Assembly: GCA_028277825.1 (NCBI GenBank)
Contig: JANQFN010000521.1
Span: 1-37,381 of the forward strand
Reading direction: 5' to 3'
DNA length: 37,381 nt
Source of the DNA: Desulfarculaceae bacterium
Lineage (GTDB): Bacteria; Desulfobacterota; Desulfarculia; Desulfarculales; Desulfarculaceae
The position numbers were made by a program, and so were the translations under genes. The stretch's first letter is position 1. Every line of letters starts with the position of its first letter. The notes beneath the pieces were generated by a model that did no database searches, was not told where the DNA came from, and saw nothing but the letters and a program-made list of their open reading frames with translations. Shown one piece after another: positions 35,515 to 37,381 of the stretch.

Positions 35515-35635
35515 TATGCTGCTAGTAATGTATTGGAATTTATTGTGAAAAATGGTGCCGTCGGCCGGATTTGAACCGGCTTCGGCTCCAATGATATCGG
35601 TGACTTACGAATCATTTGTCATACGCCTGTCAGAC
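35484..35635. repeat. two pairs of TGTCAKAC repeats (11-bp period) flanking a tRNA 3' fragment: candidate attP arm-type sites
   Basis: TGTCATAC 35484-35491, TGTCAGAC 35495-35502, TGTCATAC 35617-35624, TGTCAGAC 35628-35635. Confidence 0.65.
35553..35590 (-). other. attP: tRNA 3'-end fragment (T-arm, acceptor 3' strand, CCA), candidate attP core
   Basis: Minus strand TGGAGCCGAAGCCGGTTCAAATCCGGCCGACGGCACCA: T-arm GCCGG-TTCAAAT-CCGGC then CGACGGC-A-CCA; no matching 5' GCCGTCG acceptor strand upstream. Confidence 0.75.
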
Positions 35636-35775
35636 TTGAGCCGCCTCCACAGGCGACGATACCATTTGTTCTGGCGCTTGGCCTCTGTCTTTTCGTGCAT
35701 GGCTACAAACATGCGGTCAATATCGTCGGCGTACAGGCACGGTTTGCCGTCAGGACCTTTCCCCACGTAGACCAT
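35605..35775 (-). CDS. small basic protein MVYVGKGPDGKPCLYADDIDRMFVAMHEKTEAKRQNKWYRRLWRRLKSDRRMTNDS
   Basis: 56-aa ORF with AAGGAG RBS; below the track cutoff. Confidence 0.55.
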   Translation of the reverse strand: MVYVGKGPDGKPCLYADDIDRMFVAMHEKTEAKRQNKWYRRLWRRLKSDRRMTNDS

Positions 35776-35818
35776 CGCGGTTTCTCCTTGTTTCGATGCT
35801 CATCATCACCTCTGCGCC

Positions 35819-36070
35819 CTACGTAAAATAGGCCCAACATTCCTCATCTTCATTCGCGTGCCAGCCCAAGGCTTGGAGCAAAATACCGTCTTGGGAATCT
35901 TCGGGAATGTCGTTTATGGAGGGGCCCGCATAAATAATATCGTGCTGGGCATCAAGAGAGTATTTGGTTTGAAGCCCCTCTGATTCGTGCTTGGCTAATA
36001 TCTCTAGGGCAGCAATAAAGCCCTCAAGGCTTTTTGCCCTTGGGTCGCTGTTATAAATTTCGTCACTCAT
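35819..36070 (-). CDS. hypothetical protein
   Basis: ORF overlapping its neighbour by the start/stop. Confidence 0.6.
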   Translation of the reverse strand: MSDEIYNSDPRAKSLEGFIAALEILAKHESEGLQTKYSLDAQHDIIYAGPSINDIPEDSQDGILLQALGWHANEDEECWAYFT

Positions 36071-36324
36071 GTCTCGCCTCCATCAGCCATCGGGTGTGTC
36101 AATATGCCGTCCATGATTTCGCTTATTGTTTTTATCCTTGCTGTGACGATCAATTCGCCCGCCTCGCCAAGCTTGGCGTCGACAACATGCTGAAAAAATC
36201 TTGTGTCCACAAAATCCTTGTGCTTGACAACGAGGGGTTCGCCACGTTCTTTCTGCAACAGATAAAGCAGAGCTTTCAGGTTTTTGTTTTCCTTCTCATA
36301 TTCCAGGGCTTTCCAAAGTGGCAT
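36067..36324 (-). CDS. hypothetical protein (MPLWKALEYEKENKNLKALLYLLQKERGE...)
   Basis: ATG 36324 immediately after the integrase stop, RBS ggagtg. Confidence 0.6.
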   Translation of the reverse strand: MPLWKALEYEKENKNLKALLYLLQKERGEPLVVKHKDFVDTRFFQHVVDAKLGEAGELIVTARIKTISEIMDGILTHPMADGGET

Positions 36325-36325
36325 A

Positions 36326-37381
36326 TCACTCCATCCTTCTAAGTCTTCCTGCCGCCTGGTAAATGTCCCTAGACGGCTGCGCCTTGTGCTGCATGTAGCG
36401 CTCGAACGCCTTGTTGGTGGCGTGCATGGTGCCGCTGTCGCGGAGTTCGTCTTTGGTAAAGTGCTCCCCAAGAGCCGACGCGGTCGAATGCCTGGTGCCC
36501 CCGTAAAGGTCCACGCCCTTGACGCCCACCTCTTTGCAGGCGGCTATCCAGTTGCGCCAAAACATTTCCCTTGCAAACTGCTTTCCATTCGAGTGCCGAA
36601 AAAAGAACAGGTCCGGGAAGCCCCGGGGCAGGGAGCGGTATAGCTCAATGTCCTCATCCAGCATGGGAACCAGCTTGGGGCTTTTTTCCTTTGGTGAGGG
36701 GATCACCAGAAATCCGTTTACATCGATGTCCCGCTCCCTGAGGGCGCGCATTTCGCCGGGCCGGATGGCTATATAGTCGGCCAGCCACTTTATGCCGATC
36801 CATATCCGGGGGTTGCGCTCCCAGGTCATTTCCTTGATCTTGGCCAGCACCCTGGCTTGGGTCTGCATGTCAATGATGTTCCGCCAGCCAAGCTCATAGT
36901 TGATTTCTGGCATCTCGGGAGCGGGAATGCCCTCGCGTTTCTGGAGCCAGCCGAAAAACTGGCCGAGGGTGGCCCTGGCGTTGAACCGGGTTTTGTCCCC
37001 GACCTTCATAGCCAACAGCCAGTCCTCTATTTGGGCATACTGGATCAGCTTGCAATTGGTCTGGCCCCACTCAACAATGGCCTTGTCCATGTCGCGCTTG
37101 ATGTCGCGATAGGAGTTGGGCTTGACCTGCTGGGCCTTGACCTTGAGCCACTTTTTAGCCTGAGTTTCAAAACCAAGGGGAAAGTTGGTCCGATAGTCCC
37201 GGGGGTCGAACAGGCCGCGGTCATCGTCGCAGCGACAAGTGTTTAAAAAGCGGGCGGCCTGGGCGTAGTCCTTGAAACGCTTCATCACCTTACGGCCGTA
37301 TTGGACACGGAAGCGGCTGGCTCGAACCTCGGGGTGGTCTGGGCATAGAACGGCTTGCTTGCGCTCATTGTGCTGCAGGAT
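36326..37381 (-). CDS. int: tyrosine recombinase / phage integrase, 5' truncated by window edge
   Basis: IRPGEMRALRERDI (catalytic R), YGGTRHSTASAL (HxxR-box region), NKAFERYM (Tyr); frame open upstream of the track's start (…HPEVRASRFRVQYGRKVMKRFKDY) to base 37381. Confidence 0.88.
   Translation of the reverse strand: MLQHNERKQAVLCPDHPEVRASRFRVQYGRKVMKRFKDYAQAARFLNTCRCDDDRGLFDPRDYRTNFPLGFETQAKKWLKVKAQQVKPNSYRDIKRDMDKAIVEWGQTNCKLIQYAQIEDWLLAMKVGDKTRFNARATLGQFFGWLQKREGIPAPEMPEINYELGWRNIIDMQTQARVLAKIKEMTWERNPRIWIGIKWLADYIAIRPGEMRALRERDIDVNGFLVIPSPKEKSPKLVPMLDEDIELYRSLPRGFPDLFFFRHSNGKQFAREMFWRNWIAACKEVGVKGVDLYGGTRHSTASALGEHFTKDELRDSGTMHATNKAFERYMQHKAQPSRDIYQAAGRLRRME

Noticed and set aside
35484-35635. 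CRISPR-like array
   Set aside because: Only two 19-bp repeat units 133 bp apart with a tRNA fragment between; no regular repeat-spacer structure.
35553-35670. Complete tRNA gene on minus strand
   Set aside because: T-arm and acceptor 3' strand are clear but no complementary 5' GCCGTCG strand or credible anticodon arm; upstream DNA encodes a small protein. Treated as a tRNA 3' fragment (attP).

Overview
The window is a large, internally contiguous piece of a temperate, probably short-tailed (podovirus-like) phage genome or prophage, truncated at both ends. GC-rich codon usage suggests a Desulfobacterota-type host, but that is inference only. Rightward (+) genes run from a DnaB-like helicase open at the left edge, through small early genes, an HTH/terminase-small-like gene, large terminase and portal. 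They continue through a GroES-like co-chaperonin, scaffold-like protein, decoration protein, major capsid protein, beta-helix protein, P22 gp4/gp10-like tail machine, fibre-like proteins and ejection-type virion proteins (including a 1511-aa protein). They end in a lysis cassette with an M15-type endolysin, holin-like protein, lipoprotein and possible permuted NlpC/P60 protein. From about 31.9 kb everything is leftward (-): a dense array of small accessory genes, a protein with a Tat signal, an attP-like site built on a tRNA 3' end, and a tyrosine integrase open at the right edge. The most interesting signals are: (1) a 3' tRNA fragment (T-arm, acceptor strand, CCA) flanked on both sides by paired 11-bp-spaced TGTCAKAC repeats, which looks like an intact attP with arm sites; (2) two near-identical long promoter-like elements (TTGACR-N18-TATAGGTTAWTTCAAT) upstream of the terS-like and capsid transcription units; (3) a repeat- and hairpin-rich leader before the capsid operon; (4) a phage-encoded twin-arginine signal protein; (5) phage GroES beside the scaffold and capsid genes; (6) an unusual lysis region. 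All family calls come from reading motifs by eye; no database search was run.
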